This document shows positions 7,410 through 16,098 of a stretch of 64,000 bases of DNA, piece after piece; position 1 is the first letter of the stretch, and every line of letters starts with the position of its first letter. Where the stretch lies: contig NZ_JAJQJW010000002.1 of the NCBI RefSeq assembly GCF_022828255.1, positions 62,001-126,000 of the forward strand, in the 5' to 3' direction. The position numbers were made by a program, and so were the translations under genes. This DNA is from Candidatus Nanosynbacter sp. TM7-075. GTDB taxonomy: Bacteria; Patescibacteriota; Saccharimonadia; Saccharimonadales; Saccharimonadaceae. The notes under the pieces were generated by a model that searched no databases, had not been told where the DNA came from, and saw only the letters and a list, made by a program, of their open reading frames with translations.

Positions 7410-8603
7410 ATGTTTATAGCTATTCTTGGCCGTCAACCAGAAATCTCTATCGCTGAATTAGAGGCGGTTTACGGTACTAAAAATGTCCAAAAAATCTCCA
7501 ATCAAGCTGCCACGGTTAATTGCGACAATTTTTCAATTGACAACCTCGGCGGAACGATTAAGTGCGGACAAGTCATCACGAAGATAAAATCGCAAAAATC
7601 AGACCGCAATACCCTGCTCCAAGCCTCAAAAATTATTGTTGAAAAATACACGAAAAAACTTTCGAATAGTCAGAAAAAAATAACGCTTGGAATAAGTTTT
7701 TATGGCAATAAAACAGATCCGAGGAATGTCCAAAAAATCGGAATTATCCTGAAAAATAACCTGAGAAAATCTGGCGTCAGTTTGCGCCTAATTCCTAATA
7801 AAACCGCCGCGCTGTCCACTGCGACCTCTCATAATAATAAACTCGGCAGGTCTGAAGCAAAAATTGAAATTATTATAGCTAAGAACGTGTATGGAGATTT
7901 GATAGTTGCCGAAAGCCGTGGCGCTCAAAATATCAATTCATACACTCAGCGCGACCGCGAGAGACCGAAACGCGACGCTTTCGTGGGAATGCTCCCACCT
8001 AAGCTTGCGCAAATTATGATTAACCTGTCTCACGCAAAACCTAACGATTACCTCTGGGATCCGTTTTGTGGCACAGGAACAGTATTGCAAGAAGCTGCGC
8101 TTATTGGCGTGAATGCTTATGGTAGCGATTTGAGCGACAAGATGATATCTTACACGACTGAAAATATGAACTGGGTGGAAAAAACTTTTTCAACAAACAC
8201 TTTCTGGCAAGCGCATCAGGCCGACGCCACCTCTGTAAAATTAACAAATGAACAGAAGGAGCGGATTTCTCGCGTTGTTTGCGAAACATATTTAGGTCAG
8301 CCGTTTTCCGCGCCACCTAGTCCAGAAAAACTTCACGAAGTAGTCGGAAATTGTAATCACATAATTAGCGGTTTTCTGCAAAATATCCATTCGCAAATCC
8401 GCCCAAACACGACGCTTTGCATAGCCATTCCAGCGTGGCAAAATCACGAAGGTAAATTTACTCACTTGCCTCTGATAAAAAATCTTAAAAAACTTGGATA
8501 TCAGCAAATTATCGATAAAAACCTCTTATATTACCGTGAAGATCAAGTTGTTGCCAGAGAAATATTGGTGTTAAAACCGGCAGATATAGCCAAAACCGCT
8601 TGA
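7410..8603 (+). CDS. Trm11-like RNA (guanine-N2) methyltransferase
   Basis: The 397-residue protein has an N-terminal THUMP-like region (about 1-170). A Rossmann methyltransferase of the UPF0020/TRM11 group follows. The linker RERPKRDAFVGMLPPKLAQIM and the SAM loop DPFCGTGTVLQEA (about 216-228) are diagnostic. The catalytic D/N-P-P-Y motif is not seen; ETYLGQP stands at the expected place near residue 291. By family it should modify guanosine in tRNA near position 10. It is a single plus-strand gene with a -10 hexamer 6 nt before its ATG. Its TGA stop overlaps the -35 of rpmA. Confidence 0.82.
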   Translation: MFIAILGRQPEISIAELEAVYGTKNVQKISNQAATVNCDNFSIDNLGGTIKCGQVITKIKSQKSDRNTLLQASKIIVEKYTKKLSNSQKKITLGISFYGNKTDPRNVQKIGIILKNNLRKSGVSLRLIPNKTAALSTATSHNNKLGRSEAKIEIIIAKNVYGDLIVAESRGAQNINSYTQRDRERPKRDAFVGMLPPKLAQIMINLSHAKPNDYLWDPFCGTGTVLQEAALIGVNAYGSDLSDKMISYTTENMNWVEKTFSTNTFWQAHQADATSVKLTNEQKERISRVVCETYLGQPFSAPPSPEKLHEVVGNCNHIISGFLQNIHSQIRPNTTLCIAIPAWQNHEGKFTHLPLIKNLKKLGYQQIIDKNLLYYREDQVVAREILVLKPADIAKTA

Positions 8604-8628
8604 CAACTGGCTTTATTTTCGATAAACT
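8600..8628 (+). promoter_or_regulatory. Promoter of rpmA
   Basis: TTGACA at 8600-8605, a 17-bp spacer, TAAACT at 8623-8628. The -35 overlaps the stop of the upstream methylase gene. The leader is about 30 nt and ends in AAGGAG, 6 nt before the ATG. Confidence 0.75.
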
Positions 8629-8666
8629 AGAACAGATTGTTTTATAGAAACTATAAGGAGTAAAGA

Positions 8667-8939
8667 ATGTCAAAGGTTAAAGCTGGTGGTTCTAGTAAGA
8701 ACATCCACAACAATGCTGGTCAACGTCTTGGCGTTAAGCGATTTGGCGGTCAAAAAGTTTCCGCTGGAGAAGTTCTAGTTCGTCAAACTGGCGCCACAAA
8801 GATTGCTGGTGACGGCACATATGTTAGCCGTAATTTCACCATCCACGCTGCAAAAGATGGCGTAGTTGGCTTTAAGTCAGTTAAGAAAACCAAGTTTACC
8901 GGCAAATCAGAACGCCGAACGCAAGTTGTTGTTCTTTAG
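8667..8939 (+). CDS. rpmA: 50S ribosomal protein bL27
   Basis: The 90-residue bL27 lies near the peptidyl-transferase centre. The signature AGGSSKN at the N-terminus and AGQRLGVKRFGGQKVSAGEV identify it. The N-terminus begins MSKVKAGG, with no cleavable Firmicutes-type extension. Unlike most lone plus-strand genes in the window it has a strong ribosome site (AAGGAGTAAAGA-ATG). rplU, usually its neighbour, lies 40 kb away. Confidence 0.96.
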   Translation: MSKVKAGGSSKNIHNNAGQRLGVKRFGGQKVSAGEVLVRQTGATKIAGDGTYVSRNFTIHAAKDGVVGFKSVKKTKFTGKSERRTQVVVL

Positions 8940-8959
8940 TCAGTAAAAACTTTTTTATT

Positions 8960-8990
8960 AAAATAGCTCCGGTAAATACGGAGTTATTTT
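8960..8990. terminator. Bidirectional hairpin terminator
   Basis: AAAATAGCTCCG, loop GTAAATA, CGGAGTTATTTT: a 12-bp stem with one G-T pair, flanked by A and T runs, so it serves rpmA and the convergent gene ending at 8995. Confidence 0.85.
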
Positions 8991-8994
8991 AATA

Positions 8995-10344
8995 TTAATA
9001 ATTATTTCTTACATATTCGAGAAGTGCCCTTGCTGAATCCCTATGCATACCACTTCTCTCCCTGCCACCCCTGTAATGAGTAACCATCTTGTCTTGTCTG
9101 TCTACATCAAATGAGCCGTCCATCATAGCAATTGCCAGCACTACAGTATATTCACGACTGCGCATTTTGCCCGCATAATAATTACCTCCGAGGTAATTAG
9201 GAGATTTTAGATTATCATATGAGTCGCGAAGGACTCTGTCTGCCAAAGCGCCTGGATTAACTACCGCCAGCCTATCAAGACTGGAGGTTAAATATTCAAA
9301 CAAGCGGCAACGCGTAAGGTGACTAGATCTAACGCCGTTTATGATCACTTCAGGGTCAAGCGCTCTCTCGGGATTAATTATTTGCATTAACGATGGATTC
9401 GTAGCTAGATCATAAATAGCCTCTTTCGCAGCATTAAAGCTATTCTCAGATACAGGAACTCCTTTTGGGTTTCTAACGGCAGCGTCCTCTACATTATTTG
9501 ACGGCACATAATTTGGATCGTATAGATAATCATAATAGTTTACTCGCACAGATTCGTTCTCAAAAGGCATGCCGTCTACATCAGTCTCTAGAGGCTTCAT
9601 CAGTTCTCGCACTCTCTCGTCAAAACGATTTAGCTCTGGGCTATCGCTTTCATCTAGCCCCGTCTCCACCGGCTTTTTAATTCCAGTAGCCTTAACCGCT
9701 GGCTTTTTAACTGGCTCGTTGGTTTCTACCCTATTCGTATCTATCGGCTTTCTAACTCCAGCAGCCTTAACCGCCGTGCTTCCTACCTTAGGACTGACTT
9801 TACTAATTGAAGGTCTCTCGTGATCAGAACCGTCCTTTTTCACGACCAAACTATTACTGGAATTTTCCGGATGCTTCTTTGCGACTAAAGACTCAATCCT
9901 CCTACTATCCGGATGTTTCTGCTGCCAAATTCGCTCAGCAGCCTCTGCTCCTTCTTTAAGCATTTCCTCAGTAGATTTTCCGTAAAGTGCCTGAATATAG
10001 GACTCCGTAAAGACCCCATTTTCTTTTAGATTTCGAAGAATATTCAATGGCGCAATCCCAGTTACAGGAACATGCTCTCCATTAACTTTAATCGTTTTAT
10101 ATACTTCCACAAACAATTCAGTCGGACCAGCACCCTTCTCTGGATCAGTGTTGCATACACACAACATAGCGCTAGGAACCCAACCCCCCTCATATATAAC
10201 ATCCTCCTTGTCTTTACCGCTACGAATAACAGTTAATGGACGTTTCGCAATATCTAAATCAGCATGGAAAGTTGCAACTACATAATCTCTCAGGGTTTTT
10301 CGTTGTTCTTGTTCATGGTTCTGTGTTGGTTTTGGTTTTTCCAT
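8995..10344 (-). CDS. Hypothetical protein with Lys/Pro-rich repeat linker
   Basis: This 449-residue cytoplasmic-looking protein is one I do not recognise. The N-terminal region (about 15-140) is globular. A linker follows (about 150-225) with two copies of a unit like KAxGVRKPIDT / KATGIKKPVET. The C-terminal domain (about 235-449) ends REYTVVLAIAMMDGSFDVD, then a Gly/Arg/His-rich segment and RALLEYVRNNY. There is no signal peptide or membrane helix. The promoter is TTGACT, 17 bp, TATAAA, with 10 nt to the ATG. It resembles other orphan hypotheticals here (28 kb, 39 kb, 41 kb) in being a single acidic gene wedged among housekeeping genes. Confidence 0.65.
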   Translation of the reverse strand: MEKPKPTQNHEQEQRKTLRDYVVATFHADLDIAKRPLTVIRSGKDKEDVIYEGGWVPSAMLCVCNTDPEKGAGPTELFVEVYKTIKVNGEHVPVTGIAPLNILRNLKENGVFTESYIQALYGKSTEEMLKEGAEAAERIWQQKHPDSRRIESLVAKKHPENSSNSLVVKKDGSDHERPSISKVSPKVGSTAVKAAGVRKPIDTNRVETNEPVKKPAVKATGIKKPVETGLDESDSPELNRFDERVRELMKPLETDVDGMPFENESVRVNYYDYLYDPNYVPSNNVEDAAVRNPKGVPVSENSFNAAKEAIYDLATNPSLMQIINPERALDPEVIINGVRSSHLTRCRLFEYLTSSLDRLAVVNPGALADRVLRDSYDNLKSPNYLGGNYYAGKMRSREYTVVLAIAMMDGSFDVDRQDKMVTHYRGGRERSGMHRDSARALLEYVRNNY

Positions 10345-10354
10345 ATATAACTAC

Positions 10355-10383
10355 TTTATACCAAAAAACAAGCAAAAAGTCAA
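10355..10383 (-). promoter_or_regulatory. Promoter of the 449-residue hypothetical gene
   Basis: On the minus strand TTGACT, 17 bp, TGG-TATAAA (extended -10); the start codon is 10 nt further. Confidence 0.65.
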
Positions 10384-10419
10384 CCCCTAAAAAGCTGACC
10401 TTTCGCTCGATTTACTTCT

Positions 10420-10803
10420 CTACTGAATACCCAAATGATGTTTTACACGCGCCACAACGTCGCCAATTACAACCTGAGATTTTACCAAATAATCATCAAC
10501 ACCCAAGCTCTCAGCACGTTCCTTATCCTTTGGCTGACTGAGTGCCGTTAACATAATAATCCTCACATTAGCAGTTTCTGGCGTATTGCGAAGAATATCC
10601 AAAACATCAAAACCACTAATCTTTGGCATCATCACATCCAAAAGAATCAAATCTGGACGATATTCAACAGTGGCAGACAGAGCGTCTTCTCCATTGTTGG
10701 CTTCTCTAACATCAAACCCTTCAATCTCTAGTCGCGACCTATAGACCGCAGACAGAGCCATATCATCCTCAACTAGTAAAATCTTCTTTTTTTGTCCGTT
10801 CAT
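10420..10803 (-). CDS. Response regulator, receiver domain only
   Basis: The 127-residue receiver domain has the acidic pair E12-D13-D14, phospho-acceptor D56 (LILLDVMMPKISG), T86 and K108 in place. No output domain and no kinase is adjacent, so it is an orphan. It follows the Ctp protease gene by 41 bp in the same direction and has its own ribosome site (GGAG, 6 nt before ATG), so the two are probably one transcript. Confidence 0.88.
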   Translation of the reverse strand: MNGQKKKILLVEDDMALSAVYRSRLEIEGFDVREANNGEDALSATVEYRPDLILLDVMMPKISGFDVLDILRNTPETANVRIIMLTALSQPKDKERAESLGVDDYLVKSQVVIGDVVARVKHHLGIQ

Positions 10804-10844
10804 ACTATCTCCATTTTATGTTGTCCAGCCCAAAAACACAAGCT

Positions 10845-12020
10845 TTATAACGACTTCGCCTTATCCATCTGCGGATCTACGTTATTATTGACATCGTCCG
10901 ACGAAAGATCAACTTTTACATCAGGTTCTATACCTGTTTTATCTATATTTTTGCCCTTTGGGGTATACCATCTGGCTTCAGTAACTTTCATTTGCGACCC
11001 GCCAGGTAGTCCAAGTACAATCTGCACGCTTCCCTTGCCGTAACTCTTCTGACCAACCAGCGTGGCTTTTCCGTATTCACGAAGCGCCCCAGCTGTAATT
11101 TCGCTAGCACTGGCGCTGTTACCGTTAATAAGCACCACCGTCTTCATATTGCCCAGAATTGGCGTTCCGGTCGTACGCAGCGTTTTAACAATTTCAGGAC
11201 CTCGACGCTCGGTCATAGCTATTTGATTGTCCAGCCAGATGCCCAATAGCCCTTGAGCAGCCCCAACCGTTCCGCCCGGGTTGTTTCGCAGATCCAAAAT
11301 CACCTTCTTAACGCCTTTTTCAACAAATTCCGAAGCGTATTTTCTGGACAAGCTTACTGTATCATCGCCGAATCGATTAACTTTCAAAATACCAATTTCT
11401 CCATCAATTTCCGACTCCACTGCCGGAGAAACTATATTCTGACGCACAACCGACACTTCACGCGTTTGACCACCGCTTAATAACGTCAATTTAACAGACG
11501 TACCAACTTCTCCGCGGATTTTACTCACAACTTTTTCCACTGACCAATCAGAAGAAGCCTCGTCATTCACCTTAACAATCGCCTCGCCAGCCTTAATTCC
11601 CGCCTTCTGAGCTGGACTGTTTTCCAGAGGTTTTATGATAGTCGGCTTATTATTCCTAAGGCCAATCTCCGCACCAATTCCACCACCAATTTGACCACTT
11701 AATGACTTGTCAAACTCCTTCGTCTCATCTGGGTCCATATACGCCGTATGAGGATCGCCAGCCGCTTCAACTAGCCCACGATTAGCGCCGTAAATTAACT
11801 TTTGGGTGTCCAATTTTCCATCGTAGTTAGCAATCAGTTCTTGGTATGTTTTTTGAACGCTAGATAAGTCAATCGTTTTATTTGAAGTTCTAACGCCAAA
11901 TACCGACGCCACATTAGCAAACAGCGCATCAGAGCGAGCTCCCGCCACAAAACTAACAATAGCCACAATAACAAGCGTCAAAAACCAACTTAATTGTTGT
12001 CTTTTCTCTCCCGTAACCAT
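10845..12020 (-). CDS. ctpA: Carboxy-terminal processing protease, S41 family
   Basis: This 391-residue serine protease is anchored by an N-terminal membrane helix (about 10-30). Its PDZ domain (about 105-190) includes GIGAEIGLRNNKPTIIKPLE and SPAQKAGIKAGEAIVKVND. The catalytic domain has LDLRNNPGG (about 242-250), Ser304 in NSASASEITAGAL and Lys329 in GQKSYGKGSVQ, the usual 25-residue Ser/Lys spacing. It should trim C-termini of envelope proteins outside the membrane. TATAAT lies 6 nt before the ATG, so the mRNA should be leaderless. Confidence 0.94.
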   Translation of the reverse strand: MVTGEKRQQLSWFLTLVIVAIVSFVAGARSDALFANVASVFGVRTSNKTIDLSSVQKTYQELIANYDGKLDTQKLIYGANRGLVEAAGDPHTAYMDPDETKEFDKSLSGQIGGGIGAEIGLRNNKPTIIKPLENSPAQKAGIKAGEAIVKVNDEASSDWSVEKVVSKIRGEVGTSVKLTLLSGGQTREVSVVRQNIVSPAVESEIDGEIGILKVNRFGDDTVSLSRKYASEFVEKGVKKVILDLRNNPGGTVGAAQGLLGIWLDNQIAMTERRGPEIVKTLRTTGTPILGNMKTVVLINGNSASASEITAGALREYGKATLVGQKSYGKGSVQIVLGLPGGSQMKVTEARWYTPKGKNIDKTGIEPDVKVDLSSDDVNNNVDPQMDKAKSL

Positions 12021-12026
12021 ATGCTT

Positions 12027-12032
12027 ATTATA
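12027..12032 (-). promoter_or_regulatory. -10 of ctpA (leaderless spacing)
   Basis: TATAAT on the minus strand, AAGCAT between it and the ATG at 12020. Confidence 0.6.
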
Positions 12033-12036
12033 CTAC

Positions 12037-12064
12037 AAAACGCCCGTTTAACACGAGCGTTTTT
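12037..12064. terminator. Hairpin terminator after the CHAP hydrolase gene
   Basis: AACGCTCGT / ACGGGCGTT stem (one G-T pair, 5-nt loop) followed by T residues on the minus strand. Confidence 0.75.
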
Positions 12065-12083
12065 GTATATCACTTTATGCCGA

Positions 12084-13223
12084 TTAGAAGTAAACGTATG
12101 TCAATCCTGAAGCTGAGCGTGTGTAATGCCTATATAAACCGTCCCAGGCAAAGTTGTAGTCACTAACAGTAATGGTTCCATCGCCATTGACAGACTCAAC
12201 ATACATAACGTGTCCGTAATATCCAATATTCATCACAGCTGCTGCACCAGCTTTTGGTGTTGAGCCGCTAGAAATACCATAGCGCGCTGCAGTTGACGGC
12301 CACTGATTCGCGTTACCTGCGCCACCAAAATGCGGAACATACCGTCCAGTGCTATGAATTTTCCAAGCCACGTAGCTCACACATTCACGCGTGTATAGTC
12401 CCCATGGATCGATATAAGCATCAAGTGGAGCACTCGCCCAGACACCAGGATAACCGCCACCGCCAGGTATGCCGCCTGGAATGGAGACATTGCCGCCACC
12501 AAGAGCTCGTCGGTTGGCCGCAGCCTGCTCTTCTCGCAACTTCGCTACTTCAGAATTACGTTTCTGAGCCAGAGCCGCATAGTTATTCTGGTCATTCTTC
12601 GTGTCAGTAATCAGTTTCGCCTTCTCAGATTGCTTAGCCGCCATTGCATTGCGCTGCAATTCTTGGTCGCGAAGCGTATTCTCGACAGACTTCTTATTCT
12701 CTTCCAGCTTTTTCTGCAGAGACTTAATCTCTTTAATTTTATCATTCAACGAAGTTTTCAGAGAATTACGCTGTTCTTGCTTGTCAATGTAATCGCTAAT
12801 ATTTTTTGAACTAGCAAGCATCTCCAGTGGCGAAATCTGATCATCAACATACAAATCCGCCAAAATTCGCCCCATCGCTTTACGATTGTGCTTAATTAAC
12901 TCTTCGTTCTTTTTTATCTGATCATTAAGGCTATTTATCTTCTTTTGGCTATCAGAAATCTGCGCTTGAATAGCTGATATTTGTCCGTTTATCTTATCAA
13001 GTTCCGCCTGTAAACTATCAGCCATCTCACCCAAGCGTGAAGCCTCAGAGTTATAATTGTCTGCTTCTTGTTGTTTTGCCTGAATTTCGGCGTTATAGTC
13101 GCGAGCTAATACGTGTGATGCCAAGCCAAAAATGCCCGATCCAGCGAGCAATGCAGACATCGCCACCAGAGAAGCTCTGCTGACTAATGATGCCGAAACT
13201 GGTGTGGTGGACCGTAGTTTCAT
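12084..13223 (-). CDS. Secreted peptidoglycan hydrolase, coiled coil plus CHAP domain (PcsB-like)
   Basis: The 379-residue protein has an N-terminal signal/anchor (about 15-40) and a long coiled coil (about 45-235). A Gly/Pro linker (about 242-260) precedes a C-terminal CHAP amidase/endopeptidase domain with catalytic C281 (RECVSYVAW) and H338 (GHVMYVE). This is the layout of PcsB/CwlO-type hydrolases activated by FtsEX through the coiled coil, and ftsX-ftsE lie directly upstream in the same direction, which supports that pairing. It has its own promoter (TTGACA, 18 bp, TAACAT) with 6 nt to the ATG, so it can be expressed apart from ftsEX. Confidence 0.88.
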   Translation of the reverse strand: MKLRSTTPVSASLVSRASLVAMSALLAGSGIFGLASHVLARDYNAEIQAKQQEADNYNSEASRLGEMADSLQAELDKINGQISAIQAQISDSQKKINSLNDQIKKNEELIKHNRKAMGRILADLYVDDQISPLEMLASSKNISDYIDKQEQRNSLKTSLNDKIKEIKSLQKKLEENKKSVENTLRDQELQRNAMAAKQSEKAKLITDTKNDQNNYAALAQKRNSEVAKLREEQAAANRRALGGGNVSIPGGIPGGGGYPGVWASAPLDAYIDPWGLYTRECVSYVAWKIHSTGRYVPHFGGAGNANQWPSTAARYGISSGSTPKAGAAAVMNIGYYGHVMYVESVNGDGTITVSDYNFAWDGLYRHYTRSASGLTYVYF

Positions 13224-13229
13224 ACGTCT

Positions 13230-13259
13230 ATGTTAGCATAAGCATAATCAGTATGTCAA
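13230..13259 (-). promoter_or_regulatory. Promoter of the CHAP hydrolase gene (leaderless)
   Basis: On the minus strand TTGACA, 18 bp, TGC-TAACAT, then 6 nt to the ATG at 13223. Confidence 0.7.
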
Positions 13260-13265
13260 GGACTT

Positions 13266-14252
13266 TTACAACTTAAGATATTTGCGAGTTGCCACCCAGG
13301 ATGACGCTACGCCAATCGCCGCGCCAACCAGAATCATGCTCAAGAAAACCAGCACGCCGTACATTTTTAGATGATTCAAAAGATTATCGATAGGAATTCC
13401 GTATTTTACCATCGGATCATGCGCAAGAATTAGCAGTCCATACCCAACCACCGTTGCGATAATTGCCGCGATAAATCCGTACATTATAGCCTCAACGATA
13501 AACGGACCTCTGATGAAACTGCGTTCTGCGCCAATCAACTTCATCATCTCAATCTCATCCTTGCGGTTGAAAATTGCCATACGAATTGTATTAAAGACCA
13601 CAAGCGATGAAATCACCACGAAAACAACCGTAGCGATCGACCCGCCGATACTCGCCAATCTCACCCAATTGCCAACTGTTTTAATAGCTTGCTGGCGCTC
13701 ACCTGAGAATGATGGTTCCCTGTTAGGATCTTTGTACTTTTTATACAGATCATCTGTTTTAACAAAATTATTTAATGACTGCTGGTTGTTCAATTCCTTC
13801 ACGGAAACACGAAGCGTTGCCGACATCTCATTGCTAGACTCACGAATTGCCTCGAGCGTGTCTGGATTGTCCTTATATTGTTCAGCTTGCTTTTCGCGCG
13901 CTTCTTCCGCGGAAATATACTTAACGCTATCGACATTATCTAATTTTTCAATTCGAGATTTAATCGTTTTAATCGTTTTTTCTGGCGTGTCGCCCTTTAA
14001 GTAAATTGACATATCGGCACGCTTGGAAACGTTTGAAACAGTATCAACCAAAACCTGACGCGCTGATAACGTTATAAACACGATGATCAACGTGACGCTC
14101 ATCACCGCAGTCGCAGCAATTGTCAGCCAGGCATTACGGCTAAAGTTATTGATGCCATATCGACACATTCTGACAAACGTCAACCAACCTCGTCGGCACT
14201 GACGTATACGAATAGTTTCTTTGCTCTTGTTGGATTTACTAGCTGATTTCAT
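13266..14252 (-). CDS. ftsX: Cell division ABC transporter permease FtsX
   Basis: The 328-residue membrane subunit has a first transmembrane helix at about 43-66 after a basic N-terminus and a large outer loop (about 70-195) that would contact the hydrolase. Three more helices (about 200-230, 252-280, 295-320) follow. Family marks are NAWLTIAATAVMSVTLIIVF and RKDEIEMMKLIGAERSFIRGPF. Its start shares one base with the ftsE stop. FtsEX uses ATP to switch on a periplasmic or extracellular hydrolase, here presumably the CHAP protein encoded next. Confidence 0.93.
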   Translation of the reverse strand: MKSASKSNKSKETIRIRQCRRGWLTFVRMCRYGINNFSRNAWLTIAATAVMSVTLIIVFITLSARQVLVDTVSNVSKRADMSIYLKGDTPEKTIKTIKSRIEKLDNVDSVKYISAEEAREKQAEQYKDNPDTLEAIRESSNEMSATLRVSVKELNNQQSLNNFVKTDDLYKKYKDPNREPSFSGERQQAIKTVGNWVRLASIGGSIATVVFVVISSLVVFNTIRMAIFNRKDEIEMMKLIGAERSFIRGPFIVEAIMYGFIAAIIATVVGYGLLILAHDPMVKYGIPIDNLLNHLKMYGVLVFLSMILVGAAIGVASSWVATRKYLKL

Positions 14253-14935
14253 TACTGTTTATAACTCCCTCTCGCCTGATCAGAGGTGATTTTACCATGA
14301 TCAATTGTAATAACGCGCCGCTTCAATTTGTTAACAATCTCCACGTTGTGAGTCGTCAAAATAACCGTCGTACCATATTTGTTAATCTTTTCCAGCAAGC
14401 GAACAATATCCCAGCTATGCTTCGGGTCCAAGTTTCCAGTCGGCTCATCTGCAATCAGAATCTTCGGCTGACGCACCACCGCCCTAGCAATCGCTACACG
14501 CTGACGCTCACCGCCAGAAAGCTGATGAGGAAAATGCTTTTCCTTCCCCTTAAGACCAACCAGTTCGATCACCTTCGGCACAGTTGCCTTAATTTCCCGA
14601 TTTGTCATTCCAGCAATTTCCAGCGCAAACGCCACATTTTCAAACACCGTTCGATTCGGAAGCAACTTAAAATCCTGAAAGACCACGCCAATTTTCCGAC
14701 GCAACAGCGGAATATGTTTGTCCTTCAAATTGTCATAATCAATTCCGCCAACCACAATTTTTCCAGAGCTTGGCTTTTCTTCACGAGTCAGAAGTTTCAA
14801 AAGTGTCGATTTGCCAGCACCCGACGTACCAACAATAATCACAAATTCACCAGCGCCAACATGGATGCTTGCTCGGTTCAGCGCCGGCTTGTTACTTTTT
14901 CCGTAGTTCTTCGTTACCCTATCTAACAGAATCAT
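14252..14935 (-). CDS. ftsE: Cell division ABC transporter ATP-binding protein FtsE
   Basis: The 227-residue ATPase has Walker A GTSGAGKST (about 36-44), Q-loop FQDFKLLPNRTVFENV, signature LSGGERQRV (139-147) and Walker B ILIADEPTGNLD (159-170). The DFKLLPNRTV segment is typical of FtsE rather than other exporters. TATAAT with TGG in front lies 7 nt before the ATG, so ftsEX should be a leaderless operon diverging from nothing but following prfB. Confidence 0.95.
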   Translation of the reverse strand: MILLDRVTKNYGKSNKPALNRASIHVGAGEFVIIVGTSGAGKSTLLKLLTREEKPSSGKIVVGGIDYDNLKDKHIPLLRRKIGVVFQDFKLLPNRTVFENVAFALEIAGMTNREIKATVPKVIELVGLKGKEKHFPHQLSGGERQRVAIARAVVRQPKILIADEPTGNLDPKHSWDIVRLLEKINKYGTTVILTTHNVEIVNKLKRRVITIDHGKITSDQARGSYKQ

Positions 14936-14942
14936 TACTAGT

Positions 14943-14951
14943 ATTATACCA
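14943..14951 (-). promoter_or_regulatory. Extended -10 of ftsEX (leaderless)
   Basis: TGGTATAAT on the minus strand, 7 nt to the ATG at 14935. Confidence 0.65.
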
Positions 14952-14955
14952 TAAG

Positions 14956-16047
14956 CTAAATATTTTTAGAATTAGCATTTTGTTCTAAATACGCCGTAAT
15001 GAATTCGTCAATATCGCCGTCCAGAACACCTTGAGCGTTGCGATTTTCGTGCTTTGTGCGCGTATCTTTAACTAGCGTATATGGATGCAAAACGTAATTT
15101 CTAATTTGACTGCCCCAGTTTGCCGATTCACCAGCCCTAAGATCAGACAAAGTTTCGGCATGTTGCTCTAATTTCATCGCTAACAATTTTGACCGCAAAA
15201 TCTTCAGTGCCGTTTCTTTATTCTGAATCTGCGAGCGCTCATTCTGAATAGCCACCGTAATCCCTGTCGGCTCATGCGTCACCCGAACCGCCGAATCCGT
15301 CGTATTCACACCTTGACCGCCCTTGCCGCCCGAACGATAGACATCAATTCTTAAATCATTCGGGTCAATTGATATTTCATCTGGCGCGTCAATTTTCGGC
15401 AAAACCTCGACAAGCGCAAAACTAGTCTGCCGCAAATTGTCCGCGTTAAACGGACTTAATCGCACCAAACGATGCACGCCATTTTCCGACCGCAATTTTC
15501 CATAAGCAAAGGATCCAGAAATCTCCAAGACGACCGTTTTAATTCCAGCGTCGTCATTCGTCGAGCGTTCCAGCGTATCAACTTTCATGCCAGACTTTTC
15601 CGCCCAGCGCAAATACATTCGCTCCAACATCGCCGCAAAATCCTGTGCATCTAGCCCGCCCACGCCAGCGGAAATGCGCATAATTGCCGAACGATTATCA
15701 TATTCGCCAGAGAATAATAAATCGGTTTTATGCCTATCAAAACTCTTCTCAATTGCCGAAACTTGCGCCTGGAATTCCGGCAACAAATCGTCATCACCAA
15801 GTTCCATCAACTCAACCATATCACCAACCTGCACCGTCAAAGTCTGCCAAGGCTCGACGGTCTGACGAAGGCTAGCGGCTTGTTTCGTTAATTCTTGGGC
15901 GTAATCAGGATTATTCCAAATTTCCGGCTGGTTCAATTGATCATCCAGCTCCGCCAATTTCTGCTCCAAATCAGAAAACTTCAGCGCTTTTTTAGCCTGT
16001 TCAATTTCTTTTTCTAACTCACCAATTTTCTTTTTTAGCGGTTGCAT
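14956..16047 (-). CDS. prfB: Peptide chain release factor 2
   Basis: This 363-residue RF2 reads UAA and UGA. The SPF tripeptide at about 198-200 (codon recognition) and GGQ at about 243-245 (peptidyl-tRNA hydrolysis) are both intact. The reading frame is continuous, so the programmed +1 frameshift used by many bacteria to autoregulate RF2 is absent. I use the ATG at 16047 because an extended -10 (TGGTACAAT) lies 7 nt upstream; a GTG at 16074 would extend the frame by nine residues through the promoter. Its presence argues that UGA is a stop codon here. Confidence 0.94.
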   Translation of the reverse strand: MQPLKKKIGELEKEIEQAKKALKFSDLEQKLAELDDQLNQPEIWNNPDYAQELTKQAASLRQTVEPWQTLTVQVGDMVELMELGDDDLLPEFQAQVSAIEKSFDRHKTDLLFSGEYDNRSAIMRISAGVGGLDAQDFAAMLERMYLRWAEKSGMKVDTLERSTNDDAGIKTVVLEISGSFAYGKLRSENGVHRLVRLSPFNADNLRQTSFALVEVLPKIDAPDEISIDPNDLRIDVYRSGGKGGQGVNTTDSAVRVTHEPTGITVAIQNERSQIQNKETALKILRSKLLAMKLEQHAETLSDLRAGESANWGSQIRNYVLHPYTLVKDTRTKHENRNAQGVLDGDIDEFITAYLEQNANSKNI

Positions 16048-16054
16048 GTATTTT

Positions 16055-16092
16055 ATTGTACCATTTTTCAACACTCAATTCTCTGTTAAAAT
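16055..16092. promoter_or_regulatory. Divergent leaderless promoters of prfB and hpt
   Basis: Minus strand: TGGTACAAT, hexamer 16055-16060, 7 nt to the prfB ATG. Plus strand: TGTTAAAAT, hexamer 16087-16092, 6 nt to the hpt ATG. Confidence 0.65.
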
Positions 16093-16098
16093 AAAAAG

